In this document: piece after piece, positions 26,301 to 36,368 of the stretch
How the letters are laid out: each line of letters starts with the position of its first letter
Numbering within the stretch: the stretch's first letter is position 1
Assembly: GCF_000764305.2 (NCBI RefSeq)
Contig: NW_025943791.1
Coordinates: 1 to 64,000 of the forward strand
Length of the DNA stretch: 64,000 bases
Origin: Hyalella azteca
Taxonomy: Eukaryota > Arthropoda > Malacostraca > Amphipoda > Hyalellidae
Direction of reading: 5' to 3'
The notes under the pieces: model-generated
Told to the model about the DNA's origin: nothing
What the model saw: the letters and a program-made list of their open reading frames with translations, nothing else
Databases searched by the model: none
Translations under genes and position numbers: made by a program

Positions 26301-29077
26301 TACATAATTCCGCACATAACAGCTTGAATCCGCACATGTTTGCCGACGACACCCAAATCTACGGCTACTGTGCGCCGGCGGATGCTGCAGCGTTGCAAGA
26401 CCGGATGTCTGCCTGCATGGACGCCGTTTCAGATTGGATGCGTTCCAACCGGCTCCAGCTTAATGCATCGAAAACTGAATTTATTTGGTTCGCGACCGCT
26501 CGGCGCCAACATCAGCTTCCAACCAACCTTGTGCGCGTGGGCGACGAGTTCGTCGCACCTTCATCCTCTGTGCGCAGCCTCGGCAGTCAGCTAGACTCAG
26601 AACTGTCTATGAACAACCACATTGCCAAAGTAACCGCTGCCTGTTTTGGCATCCTGCGGCGAATTCGTAGCATCAGTCGCTGTCTCTCGAGGCCGGTCCT
26701 CGAGGCCCTCATGGTGGCGCTTGTGCTGACCAGACTGGACTATGGCAATGCCACACTCTACGGACTTCCCATCACGGCTCTGAACAATCTTATCTCGCTG
26801 AAGGCCTACAGCGCGTGTCGGATCTGCCTTCTAGAAGGCGACTGCGTTCCTCGTCGAAGGCTGACCTCGTCGTCCCGTCCTCACGTCTGTCCACCGTCGG
26901 CGACAGAGCGTTCCCGGTCGCTGCGGCCAGAACATGGAATGGTCTGCCAGCATCGGTGACATCGGCTTCTTCGCTGACGTTGTTTCGTCGACGCCTAAAA
27001 ACAGAACTTTTCCGTAGAGCCTTTGAATCTTAGGCCTAGCCGTTATCTAATTTATCATGGATATTACTGGTTTAGCATAGGTGTTATTTGTTCTCGTATA
27101 GACGTCATCAGTCTTGGCATATGTCCTCTGTTTTAGCATAGATGTCATCTGTTTTTATCATCTTGTGTTTTTTTAGCCGCTTGTAACGTGCCCTCGAAGT
27201 TCGATCTGAACGAGACGCCACGAAAATCTCTTCGTGGAATGAATGAATGAATAATTGTTTAACATTTTTCTTCCCCGCTTAATCTTTTGCTTTTCGTTCT
27301 CACCAAACAGGAACACGAGAGTTGGGACACATACATGGAGATGAGAGAAGGACTTGACCTCACCGATGTTGGCTTTAAGGAGGTGCGTCTTTGATCACGA
27401 GAGGTGAGGCACATACATGGAGATGAGACGTAAAAAGTTGTGTTCAACTAGAACGAAGTGTTGTAATTAAGATTAAAACACTTAATCACTTTAAATGGGT
27501 AATTTTTTATCAAGAATCAACTCGTGATGCTAGCATTTTAAATGCTTCAATTTGAGCTGAACATATCTAACTTACGGTTTAAACCGTTAAAAATTTAAAT
27601 TAATGTTCAGCAAGAAGTAACTCGTGTGCTATCACTTCAAATGTTTTATGCTGTGTTTAAAAAAAACTAACTAGCGATGTCTACATTTAAAATATTGTAA
27701 TATTTCTTCAATAGAAACTAAGTTATAGTTTAAATATTTCAAAAATTTCAATTTGAGTTCAAAAAGACGCAATTCGTGGTTGTAACATTCTAAATGTTGC
27801 AGGTGGTGCTGGTGCGGCGAGATGGTGCGATGCCGTGGTACGTACACCCCGTCGTGTTCGGTATCACGGCGGCGCTGGTGCTATCCTGGCCGCTCAGGAT
27901 GTGGATAGAATTCAACACCGCGCATGCTCATTTCGAGGCAAATTTTGCTTGTTTTCAATCTGAAAAAATGCTCCATCCGTTGATAATTAATATTGTCTTG
28001 ATTTGAATGCAGTTTTATGTTCAAAATCTATTGTTGCGAATAACCTGAGAAGCATTTATGACTACACTGAACGACTTGCGAGTACCCATGTGCATCGATG
28101 AGATAAATTCAATTTTAATCAATTTTAAAATTAATCAACATTTTTTTGTAGAAGCTAAATCCGAAAGAAATCTATGAGCATTGCACAGACTAACACGCAT
28201 GGTCTTACAAGAGCTGATGTATCGTATGATTCACATATATTTAGTTATATTTAGTTTGTCGCTTATCCCACATTGGGAAAGGAGCCTTGCAGGATGAATT
28301 TCTGTCCACATTTGCTTGGCAAACATGACTATATTTGGTAGGAAAATAATGACTCAATCGCTGTAAGTTGACGATCATGAACTTGTCCAGGTGACGAAGC
28401 TCTTCGGAGTGAACTACCCCGACGAAGGCGAAGACCGCCGAGTCTCGAGAAGCTCCGTGAGTGCTGACAGCCACGATATCGAACTGAGCATCGCTGAGAA
28501 CTGTTCGGTCGCCCCATCGTACAGCGAAGCATTGCTCATGGTCGCACCCTCTTCTTCATCGTCGTCTCGAGACGCAAACGGCAACGTCTCTTCGTCTCAG
28601 CAACAGCCACGACCAGCGTCAGTTTTTCGCAGTCCTTCAGCGATACCTCAGACCATCCATAGCTGTAGCCCGTCCCCTCTAGTGGTTTACAGACCTTCAC
28701 CTCTACCGCCGCGTAGACCAGACGACCCCTTCGAAGGACGCTGGTGTTGCTGGCCGGAGGGGTCTAACGCTGCAGGGTTTATTTCGCCCCCTTGTTATGA
28801 AGAAGCACTTCAGGTTTGTCAACCGCTCAATAATTCAGCTGCTAACGTTCCCCAATACCGAACTTCAGCTATTGGACCAGCATCCTACCGAGCTCTAGGA
28901 CAACCTATAAGTCGGGCAATGGAACGCAGCTCCACTCCAATATCTGAGGCAGCACCGGAGCCAGGCCGAAATAGTTCGTTAAGACGTAGCATCTCAGAAA
29001 GAAATATTATTCAATGTGCATCTAGGTGGCTTTTTCCCAGGCGATCATGTCACTGCTCTCTAGAAGCAGATTTGTGA
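17268..29077 (+). CDS. TMEM151: TMEM151-family transmembrane protein, nine-exon gene
   Basis: Spliced CDS read as 17268-17321, 19017-19136, 19451-19624, 20309-20467, 23393-23520, 25022-25097, 27311-27382, 27803-27937 and 28391-29077. Every junction keeps phase and the product is about 534 aa. Seen: a hydrophobic segment in exon 2 (CRCLVLTLLIGACIAYIAL), a second in exon 3 (GGWYVAVACLVIIYVIYLVE), the hallmark IWWKAVCYHYVRR in exon 4, KFSKGFAFSN in exon 6, a third hydrophobic stretch with SWPLRMWIEFNTAHAHFE in exon 8, then VTKLFGVNY and APSYSEALLM in exon 9. Known: these are landmarks of animal TMEM151A/B proteins (roughly 470-570 aa), multipass membrane proteins of poorly known function, mostly neuronal in vertebrates. 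The polar C-terminal tail is probably cytoplasmic. Two LINE fragments lie in introns but break no exon. The intron after exon 8 appears to use a GC donor. Family assignment is firm; the first exon and start codon are less certain. Confidence 0.93.
18340..18862. repeat. About 131-bp tandem repeat, 4 copies, TMEM151 intron 1
   Basis: Units contain CAGAATTTTCTGATTATAGT, TAGTCATTTGAGTAATAA, AACGTAAATGTAGG and TCCTGCAGCCAAAAATACTT. Copies begin near 18356, 18487, 18622 and 18752 and are highly similar. Confidence 0.92.
18896..19045. repeat. 61-bp minisatellite spanning the TMEM151 exon 2 acceptor
   Basis: CAGCGACCG/CAGCGACTG starts at 18901, 18962 and 19023 (period 61). The two upstream units copy the pyrimidine tract, a CCTTAG|TGG acceptor-like site and the first exon codons. 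Confidence 0.85.
19017..19136 (+). CDS. TMEM151: TMEM151 exon 2 (first membrane span)
   Basis: Acceptor TTTATGTCCCTAG|TGG and donor TCTAAG|GTGGGA bound 40 codons in phase 0. The exon reads WPQRPSLVTLLVHRNQ and then CRCLVLTLLIGACIAYIAL. The QRPS...R...KC/RCLVLTLL pattern is the family's N-terminal signature, a short juxtamembrane stretch leading into span 1. The 5' part of the exon and its acceptor are copied in a 61-bp array immediately upstream (18896-19045). Confidence 0.85.
19451..19624 (+). CDS. TMEM151: TMEM151 exon 3 (extracellular loop and second span)
   Basis: Acceptor CTCTTCCGCTTAG|ATC opens 58 codons in phase 0: IVTVNLEDPFTQERS, then GGWYVAVACLVIIYVIYLVE and CCLCPLRHK, up to donor AAG|GTGAGG at 19625. 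Vertebrate homologues have LYLVECWHC at this place, so the cysteine-rich end after span 2 is conserved in kind. The last 33 bases plus the donor form the first unit of a four-copy 39-bp array that stays open in frame. Confidence 0.9.
19592..19756 (+). repeat. 39-bp in-frame minisatellite at the TMEM151 exon 3 donor
   Basis: GTAGAGTGCTGCCTGTGTCC starts at 19592, 19631, 19670 and 19709, with a partial unit at 19748 (period exactly 39). Each unit includes the exon end VECCLCPLRxK and a GTGAGG (one GCGAGG) donor, and stays open for 13 codons. Confidence 0.95.
20309..20467 (+). CDS. TMEM151: TMEM151 exon 4 (IWWKAVCYHYVRR core)
   Basis: Acceptor CATCTGCTCGCAG|TGG and donor GCGCAG|GTGCGA bound 53 codons in phase 0. 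The exon contains ALPVIWWKAVCYHYVRRSRH and TTRFRDGGAFSTAQ, which correspond to the best conserved block of the family (WWKA.CYHYVR..R..TRYRNG). GC content rises sharply over the exon. An antisense L2 LINE fragment begins only about 35 bases after the donor. Confidence 0.93.
21080..21113. repeat. 34-bp perfect palindrome
   Basis: GTTGGTCACATGCGG, then CATG, then its reverse complement, with no spacer. It lies in the reverse-transcriptase part of the antisense LINE and replaces the expected PQGS...LGP coding context. Confidence 0.95.
22062..22835 (-). pseudogene. L2-type LINE endonuclease region (part of ORF2)
   Basis: Longest intact frame of the element, 257 codons. It spans most of an exonuclease-endonuclease-phosphatase domain: ETWHDADKV (metal-binding E), a GG.A motif, YCPGSVAVSRDFFIEL (the YRPG-type motif), GDLNIRLD and THDMDGLLNVV. 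The SDH-type histidine block and beyond is frameshifted. An internal 15-bp-stem inverted repeat (22675-22711) distorts the sequence after HLRAS. In life it would nick target DNA for target-primed reverse transcription. It is inactive here. Confidence 0.8.
22675..22711. repeat. 15-bp-stem perfect inverted repeat, 7-base loop
   Basis: GGTTGCATGAGAGGC at 22675-22689 and its reverse complement at 22697-22711, inside the LINE endonuclease frame. Confidence 0.93.
23393..23520 (+). CDS. TMEM151: TMEM151 exon 5
   Basis: Acceptor CTTCGCGCAG|CAC and donor CTGAA|GTGAGG bound 42 codons plus two bases. It encodes HEVFYQRINSRTAESRFEF, then SRCGVRDVSKKLVNLSRYP and FLKLK. It matches the family's VYYERVNSH.A...F.Y....DVS..L.....YP..KLR segment. 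The split lysine codon AA|G is completed by exon 6. A 25-bp-stem hairpin lies 86 bases downstream in the intron. Confidence 0.92.
23606..23664. repeat. 25-bp-stem hairpin, one mismatch, 9-base loop
   Basis: AATTTGCAAGCACGAGTGCA... (23606-23630) pairs with 23640-23664 with a single mismatch. It lies in TMEM151 intron 5, 86 bases after the exon 5 donor. Confidence 0.93.
25022..25097 (+). CDS. TMEM151: TMEM151 exon 6 (short, 25 codons)
   Basis: Found by phase. The exon after acceptor TTATGTTCGCAG supplies the one base missing from exon 5 and reads FSKGFAFSNLEASVEFEEQR then TRFFQ, ending phase 0 at CAG|GTGATT. This is the family's RF.K.F.FAN.E.E...Q..RFF segment. The same bases also lie in a longer open frame (24724-25101) that reads a different phase and is coincidental. 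Confidence 0.9.
26031..26098. repeat. 24-bp direct repeat, 3 copies
   Basis: AAGTTGTGATGCTATCGAAA occurs three times with small changes, in TMEM151 intron 6 just before the sense L2 fragment. Confidence 0.85.
26318..27254 (+). mobile_element. L2-clade LINE fragment, 5'-truncated, sense in TMEM151 intron 6
   Basis: It begins inside the reverse transcriptase at FADDTQIYGYCAPADAAALQ. It continues through DWMRSNRLQLNASKTEFIWF (about 26430-26490), SSSVRSLGSQLDSELSM and LEALMVALVLTRLDYGN, then after a frameshift near 26800 reads SDLPSRRRLRSSSKADLVVP and WNGLPASVTSASSLTLFRRR (26815-27033). About 90 residues usually found between these two parts are missing. The 3' UTR ends in a (GAAT)n tail (27237-27254), as expected for L2-type elements. 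It belongs to the same family as the antisense copy at 20500-23130. Confidence 0.88.
27311..27382 (+). CDS. TMEM151: TMEM151 exon 7
   Basis: Acceptor CTCACCAAACAG|GAA and donor AAGGAG|GTGCGT bound 24 codons in phase 0: EHESWDTYMEMREGLDLTDV then GFKE. It matches the D.YME.REG.DL..V.F.E block of TMEM151. It begins only about 55 bases after the (GAAT)n tail of a sense-oriented L2 LINE fragment, so that insertion lies close to the branch-point region. Confidence 0.9.
27803..27937 (+). CDS. TMEM151: TMEM151 exon 8 (third hydrophobic segment)
   Basis: Acceptor AATGTTGCAG|GTG opens 45 codons: VVLVRRDGAMPWYVHPVVFG, then ITAALVLSWPLRMWIEFN and TAHAHFE. SWPLR..IE..TA..H is a strong family motif. No GT follows the conserved HFE. 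The bases after GAG are GCAAAT, and only a GC donor joins in phase to VTKLFG of exon 9. The third hydrophobic segment (about residues 16-32 of the exon) is probably a membrane span or re-entrant helix. Confidence 0.92.
28391..29077 (+). CDS. TMEM151: TMEM151 terminal exon 9 (cytoplasmic tail)
   Basis: Acceptor GAACTTGTCCAG|GTG opens 228 codons ending at TGA 29075-29077. It begins VTKLFGVNYPDEGED, followed by APSYSEALLMV, both conserved in TMEM151 proteins. The rest is low-complexity and polar: a serine run, SQQQPR-rich and proline-rich parts, and PLPPRRPDDPFEGRW. It carries a PPxY motif (PPCY, 28787-28798) in ISPPCYEEALQV. In other proteins such motifs bind WW domains, for example in NEDD4-type ligases; whether this one does is inference. 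No consensus AATAAA follows closely; one lies near 29704. Confidence 0.93.
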   Translation: MTKLFGVNYPDEGEDRRVSRSSVSADSHDIELSIAENCSVAPSYSEALLMVAPSSSSSSRDANGNVSSSQQQPRPASVFRSPSAIPQTIHSCSPSPLVVYRPSPLPPRRPDDPFEGRWCCWPEGSNAAGFISPPCYEEALQVCQPLNNSAANVPQYRTSAIGPASYRALGQPISRAMERSSTPISEAAPEPGRNSSLRRSISERNIIQCASRWLFPRRSCHCSLEADL

Positions 29078-29329
29078 TCGGCCACATTGAAGTCGTTATT
29101 TGGGTACGAAGTAAAGCAGATTGTTGACAACGAATAATAACAATAGTATTTCTGTTTTGAGTACGTATTTATCTAATTATATAGAGTGACCAGTAAGTAG
29201 ATTATACTTTAAGATGCCTAAAATTTTGTTGGTTTACGAATGCCGCGGGAGTACCTCGTGAATAATTGATAAATTAGTTTTAATTTTAAATATCAGAGTC
29301 TACAGAGTGACAGATAATTTAAATGACTG

Positions 29330-29710
29330 ATAAAATGATTTGTAATATAACGTAACTGAATGATCGTAAGATGAACTGATGGAACGTATGCTGAAATTAA
29401 TGATCGTATGATGAAGTGATGAAACATAAAAGGAACTAGTGGAATGTACGATGAACAGACGGGACGTTATATCAACTGCTAAAGCGTATGATGAACTGAT
29501 AAAATGTACGATGAATTTATCTAACGTTTTATGAACTGAATGATCGTGAGATGACCTGAATTATCTTAGGAGGAACTGAATGATCGCAGAATTAATTCAT
29601 GGAAAGAAATATGAACTGAATGATCGTAGGATGAACTGAAGTGCTGTGTGATCAACATAAGGATTGTTTAATTAACTATGGGATAGATGGATGAACTGGA
29701 GGATAATAAA
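29330..29710. repeat. Degenerate minisatellite after the TMEM151 stop
   Basis: Loosely repeated ATGAACTGAATGATCGTA-type units (about 20-24 bp, about 15 copies). It begins about 250 bases after the stop codon and may lie in the 3' UTR. An AATAAA hexamer is at about 29704. Confidence 0.7.
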
Positions 29711-30336
29711 TCTTGATATAAATTAATACTATGTCGGATTAAGGCTGAGTCGCACATAATATGCTTGTAAAATATATTCTTTGTGTTACACCGTCAGGCA
29801 AGGAAAGCGCCTCTTGCTTTATTGCATATTATCTCAAAAAATTTCTTATTTCGACCTTCATCACTTCATTCAAATATCATCGCGATGTTTAAAATTAAAT
29901 GCAAAATTTCAGCACACATTTATTTCTAATCATTCATTTGTTTATTTTATTCATTATAAAACTTTTTTATATTGATTTTTCTATTTAATTTGTTGAAGGT
30001 GTAGCCTTCTATATAGCAGCATTCCGGGACCATTTTGCATTCTAAAAAGCCCTCTGCTAAAGTAGCAACCGCATGTTTTCGCCCTGGATAAAGCCTGCAG
30101 TTAGTGACTATTTTAACGATCATTAAAATAACTTCCTTCATTAAAATAAGTTCCTTAATAATCTCGAGAGTGACAGGTACGCATGGTTGTGATTTTTTTA
30201 TGATGATATATGCATGTGTCTAAATTCCGTTTCAAAAATTCAGTAATGTGCCATGATAAGCAAAGATGAAAATTAATGGTAGGAAAAAATGTCTTGTCAA
30301 TTTCTTTCTGAAAATATGTAATTTATATGATCGCCG

Positions 30337-30616
30337 CCTGTCACCTAGACAACGACTGCGTAGCTCACCTGTCACCTAGACAACGACTGCGTAGCTCACC
30401 TGTCACCTAGACAACGACTGTGTAGCTCACCTGTCACCTAGACAACGACTGCGTAGCTCACCTGTCACCTAGACAACGACTGTTAACTCACATGTCACCT
30501 AGACAACGACTGTGCAGCTCACCTGTCACCTAGACAACGACTGTGCAGCTCACCTGTCACCTAGACAACGACTGTGTAGCTCACCTGTCACCTAGACAGC
30601 GACTGCGTAGCTCACC
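30337..30616. repeat. 31-bp minisatellite, 9 copies
   Basis: CCTGTCACCTAGACAACGAC then TGCGTAGCTCA, nearly identical units, one shortened near 30481. Intergenic between the two genes. Confidence 0.95.
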
Positions 30617-33600
30617 TTTCGTCTCGTGAAGTTCTCAACCCTCAGCAATATGTAGCATGAGCTGTGCCCCAACGAAATACATAAAATAACATATATGTAA
30701 ATGAGAATTGTGCATGAGTATTGCCTAAGATATTTCACATGGACGAATATCTCAAAAATAGAATAATAATATAGCTCTAAGATACTTATGATGATAACTA
30801 CTTCAAGCATCCATATCACTGCTTAATACCTCATAGAAATTGTCTGAATACGAGTATGAAATGATTCATGAGTGTAAAGTTTATTTTAGTGATAGATAAC
30901 CTAGTTAGAGAATAATATTATATCAAACTAGTTTACTAATAATATTATATTATATTAATAAGTTGCTTATATCGCAAATCGCAAAGCTCCGCCACTGGGG
31001 CTTTAGAATTCAAGCTAGGATCTTGAAATTGCGGCATATTTTTAAACGCTGCTGTGTAAATTTCGTCCCTCTTGATTATACATGTCTTCTAAAAATTTTG
31101 AACTGCTGATTGTATTGAAACATTTTCAATGGAATTACGATGTATTTAATAGGAATATTCTTTACTTAGCAATTGTAGGAGATTATATTTGCGCCATAAC
31201 TGGCTTTTGAAAATTTGCATTGATGTACGAGTGCGTCATCCAATTGTACACCAGTTCAATGCCCGTTGAAATCCACCGCCGCCAAGCCAGACCGAGTTAC
31301 TCGTCAAAAATCGTTGAACATCAAAATTTTGACAAACTGCTACCGCTGAAACGATCACGTAGCTACTGACGGTGCTGATTTATAATTATTATTTTAGCTT
31401 TAATGATTCTACCGTTCGTCAAAGCTATAACTTAGGGCGCTTTAGATCTCTGACCTATATTTCTATCTCGGAACAAAGCTATAAATTCGTATACCTAATG
31501 GGTTCAGTTTTATGTGTTGATAAAGTGATAAAGGAATAACGATTACCCGCCCTTGTCCTAGGTTGATCATTTTCATTAAAATTCGAGAGTTGTATTTACG
31601 TGTCGCAATTATACGGGTAAAGAAATATTTTACCATATTTTATTTAGTGCCTTTTTGAATGTATTCGATCCGAAAGTGGCACTTGTCTTTCGATCGTTTA
31701 AAAATTTCTATTTATAAACATTATAAATAAGCTCGCTTATTCGCTGGGTAAACATATCAAGATCGGAATTGTCCAAGATCATAATTAGAAAATTAATGAT
31801 TTTAAAAATCAATAATTTTTAATGATTTTAAAAATCATTAATTGCCAAAATCTCGAACTGGTTAAAAAATTAATGGACGAGAAAATGCCCCCAAGTGTAA
31901 TCATTTTTAGAAATCAACTTTCAGTTGACCAACTCCATCACTATATTTTAGCAACACGTGAATAGAGATGCTAAGTTTTCATGATCTGTTTGCGGCTATT
32001 AATTTTAATCAAAATGCTCCAATTTTACGGTAGCTATAAGATTCAGTTAATAAACCAGATTGAAATTGACAAATATTATTTTCAACTGTGAAATTGGCGT
32101 TGAAATTCAAAAAAATGTTCACGGCCCTGACGCAGAGCAAGTGCAAGGTCCTTGTTTACGCGCCCTACTAATAATAATATGAACATGCAGTTTAGAGCTG
32201 ATATATAACAATATCAAAATATATAATCATAATAATTAGCTAAAATAATTGTTTTATTTCCTACATTAACAATGTAGCATGCATGCTGAGGGAAATAATT
32301 CTTCGATTTTCAAATGAAAATTTGTCCATTGATGGCAGTTAATCCAGACTCATTTGGATAAAATTCCCGTTGTTGTTTGCCACTCTGTACCAAATTTCAA
32401 CGACAAATTAAAAAAAAATAAAAAGCATCTGCAGTCCATATTGTTAGTTTATAACAACTATGCTAATGAATTTTACGGTAGTTGTGATGCAAATTTCATG
32501 AATGAAATATGTCATGACCGACGGGCATTAATCGACCTGAGGAGTACCTGGGCTTAAATAAATATTCAACGAAGAGCCTCTATTATAATGAAATGGATCT
32601 TTTATTCAGCTGCGACAATGTGCTTCGTATAAGTAAACTAATCAATCTGCGCCGCGACGACTATTTAACTTCTTCGATTCCTTTTGAATATTGACATAAA
32701 GACAGAAATGAGACATTGACATAAAATTTGCATGCTCCCCAATCTCCATTCCAGACCACTTAAAGATAACGACCTCTTCTTGTTGACACGAGATACAATA
32801 CTTCATCGATTGCGCATCACAGAAACGAATAGAATGATTACATTATAAAACAAAGCAACTAAAATATAAAAAACTGAATAAAAATTTTATTTATGCAATT
32901 CATCCATAGCACATATGCTCAGCTATCCGGTTATATTGGCGCTAATGATGTGAGCTGCGTTGTTAGTCAATTTGTTCCCGTACATTTTAAAGAACCTCCA
33001 ACGCTTGTCGAAGTTCTCGTGGAAAATCTTACACACAATTAATCATGTTCTAACTAAAGTTCAAATAAATTTTTCAGTTAAAATTCAATTTGTTAAATAC
33101 GAACAAAAGTTATAAGAACTTTAAAAAAATCGGATTTCACTAAGGAGAATTTGTGATGGAGCGTGGGACAAACAACGGCTAGTGAATTCCAGTTGATCAA
33201 AGAAATAAAATGGCATATGATAATGGAATGATTAATTTCTGCTGGCAATAGTCCAGTATTAATGGACCGAGCAAGTATTTGATGACATTCAACAGCATTG
33301 TTGGTTGAACAGATAGGAATGCGGTAGAGCGATGTACTATGTTTTTAATCAACAGATCTTTTTTTATAAATACCAACAATGACTAAGACTTTTATTCTTC
33401 GGCTAACCTCGCTTTTGGGTACTGATAGGAAAATATTGGCTCTTTTTCTTGTCACTATTTTTTCTGTCTCAAAATATGCTTCACATTATTGTTGATTATC
33501 ACCACACGCTTCTATGAATTCACTCGCACCCAACTTCCTGCCCAGCGCATTACAAAGCTAGGAGTAATCAATGAAACTTATCGTGAACATTGTTTATTTG

Positions 33601-34716
33601 TGTCTATGTATTGATCGATTGAAACACCAATGTATAGCCTGCTGCAGGAGTTCGTAATCCTTTTGGATGAAATAAGGCTACCCTCAGTCCCTTCTCAAGA
33701 CATGAAGAGTTTATAATTCTCAAGAGGGAATGAGGCTAAACTGTCGTTTTGACAAGTCGCGGCACACCTGATCAACGACCGATCGTAACTCTTGAACAGC
33801 AGGGAACCGCCCACTTCTTGAATTTCGATGAAAATATATTTTAAGTTTGCCCCAATAACTTTCTCAAAAGTCATTATTCTCTGCTTAAACTAATTATTAT
33901 TTCACTAAAAATTGTTTCACAACTTATGAGCGAGCGCAGTTCTTTCAACTTTTCCATATATTTCGGAATATTTTATTTAAAAAACCGTTCGGTTACAGGA
34001 ATTTGCCTGAAACCTACATTGCAGTGCGACTTACGTATTGCCCGACAATTCACTCCTGTGTGGAGGTGCCTGGCACTGTGAATAATGAGTTGGAGTTTAA
34101 TGATGTCGATTATTATGATGCCAAGTCGTTTAGTGAACTGGCACAAGTCCTGAGAATTTTAAGAAGTTACGGATTGAATCATATCAGTTTCATGTCAGTG
34201 CTGAATATAAAATAATTGATCATGATGTTTAATCAAAACCAGCAGGGGAACTAAAAATTTTTAAATCAGTTTGAGTCAACGCGCCAAAATGTTACAAAAT
34301 TTATGATAAATTTTATTAAAAAAAATATGAGTTTAGAAAATGGTTACACAAAATTGCCGCTTAATACTTTAGAAAATGTTTAGACAAAATTGTCATTTAA
34401 TAGACAGCAGTTGGACGAGTTAAATTGTATCGAATATCTCTTCTTTGGTACAAGATGTCTGACCATCATAATGACTGATGACACGCCATTGCAGCGATTG
34501 ATATGTACACGTATATATGCGACTGTTCCAATCCATGTTCCTCCACTTGCCCAAATATGTGGATGAGGAAACACTATATGGTATCAGCTTAAGTTCCTCA
34601 CATAATATATATCACGTTCCTAAGTAACATTAAAAAATTAGAATAAAGATGCGTCTCGTCTAATTGCTTCATTTCACAATACAGTGAAATTTCGATTATT
34701 TTGATACATTCTGAAA
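30617..34716. other. Intergenic, two weak open frames only
   Basis: Mostly AT-rich. A frame at about 32354-32557 (ILLVYNNYANEFYGSC) and the one at 33999-34215 are the only stretches that might be receptor N-terminal exons. Neither is convincing. Confidence 0.5.
33999..34215 (+). CDS. Weak candidate coding exon upstream of the IR gene
   Basis: A TTCGGTTACAG acceptor-like site opens a 71-codon frame containing YDAKSFSELAQVLRILRSYG followed by LNHISFM. The second half vaguely recalls the periplasmic-binding-like N-terminal domains of receptors (S..Q...L...L..FGW..V), but there is no firm motif and no donor before the stop at 34213-34215. It could be an N-terminal exon of the IR gene, a decayed exon or chance. 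Confidence 0.2.
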
Positions 34717-34799
34717 ATGAGGAAAATACACTTTATTATCTACGCTGTGTTCGCGTTTATTGATGACTTTGGAGCCGGAGTACTTTGCTCTTGTGAAAG
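34717..34799 (+). CDS. Possible first exon of the IR gene (signal-peptide-like)
   Basis: ATG 34717 opens MRKIHFIIYAVFAFIDDFGA then GVLCSCE and ends at AG|GTGGGA, two bases into a codon. The next recognised IR exon (36546) begins with exactly the one base needed, giving a serine. The N-terminus is charged then hydrophobic, but two aspartates interrupt the core, so signal-peptide quality is modest. If correct, the receptor has almost no domain before S1. Another first exon further upstream is equally possible. Confidence 0.33.
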
Positions 34800-35755
34800 G
34801 TGGGAGGTTATTTTAATTAATTTTTTAAACCTAAAAAACTAATCAGTGTTTTAAAACCACGCTGCGATTATATTTTCTCATGATGCAGCGAGTTGCATGT
34901 AACAGGGAACGACCGTATAAGATTTGATTTTGTAGAAAAGTTATCTTGCGATTTCAATTGTAATATACGAGGATTGGGTAAAATATGGGCAGTGCCGGAC
35001 TTTCTGAAATAATAATAGTTTAAAAAGTCTACAATACTGAATTCTGCATACCTAGAATTTTATATTTTTAATAAAAGGTAGCCTTATTAGAGAAAATTGA
35101 TTATTACAAGAAATTGCTTGTAATTTTGAGGTAGGTGCCGACAACAGAAATAGTTATACTGGCCCAGTATAACATTGCTCGCAACATTGAACTGTATTCG
35201 AAGGGAGCAAAAATTTTTCAAAGAAGTACAGACCATGCATGCTTCAAGTGAAAACTCAAAGACTCAAAGTTGTATGAAAGAATCTCTTCCCTAAATCGCC
35301 TTTCTTAAGGAGATCGCCAGACCACCCTGCTAAAATCATTGCATAGCTCAGTATTAAACACACATATATGACCCACATTCTAAAATACTGTAATTATACG
35401 AATCTGCACAACTCGGGACTCATCGTAATTGCGGCAATTATAAAACCTCAGCTCCCAGAGCCGTACATTTTTAAGCGCATTTAGTGGTGCTGGAATCTCC
35501 AGATTGGGCCCTTCAATAGTGGGAAACGTGACTTTCTTTGCAATGTTATCTTTAACGAATTTATTTCAGCAGATTTTCTTAACCTTCTACCGCCGTATGT
35601 CACACTCCGGGAACACAACTTTCAACTTAAATTACACGTAAACTATTAAGTGTAGCAACCTGAGGACGTTTGTACGCAACAGAGAACATTTTAAAGTTGT
35701 CGTACGTGGCGGCAACCATCAGTGCAAGTCATTTTGCGCTCACTAGAACGTATCC

Positions 35756-35918
35756 TTTTTAGCGCATTTTCTCATTTATGGAAAAAATGCACTGTTGTGC
35801 TCGCCATGTCCGTCTGTCTGTCTGTCTGTCCGTCCGTCTGTCCGTGACCTCAAGTTTTCGTCGACGAGAAAATGCGATCTCTGTCACTCACTGCAGTGAG
35901 TACTGAGTTATATTTTTT
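35756..35918 (-). repeat. Dispersed HINE-like repeat, copy B (minus)
   Basis: Complementary copy of the element at 3086, with an expanded CTGT/CCGT tetranucleotide run (35809-35845). All landmarks are present. It lies between the possible IR exon 1 and exon a. Confidence 0.85.
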
Positions 35919-36368
35919 GGGAAGTAGGCGCGTGACAATATTGCTCCGGTTACTCATGTCAGGTAGTATATAGAGGATTAATGTGTTATTATCAACGTTT
36001 TTTGATGGGTCATTTTTATTGAATTATTTTTAACGGGCTATTTTTAACTTCAATTCAGCACGCCTAGTTATGTAGTTATGAACGTTTGGGGGATAGCCGA
36101 AAAAAGCAATTAATCCCGAATGATAATAGTTCATTTCTGCAGGGGAATCTTTGTGCGTTGAGAGAATCAAAACTTCTTTTGCACATCGAAAAAACTTTTG
36201 AAAACTCTAACGGTGTAAAAGGAGGACATACATTGTGTTGAACTAAATGTTGATCGCTGATCAAAGTTTATTTTTCCGAACCAATGCAACTCTACTAATG
36301 CCTATAGATGTTGGCTCTGCCTACGCCGATGCTCGGTTTTCAAATCGGTTTCAAAATCAATGCTCGAT

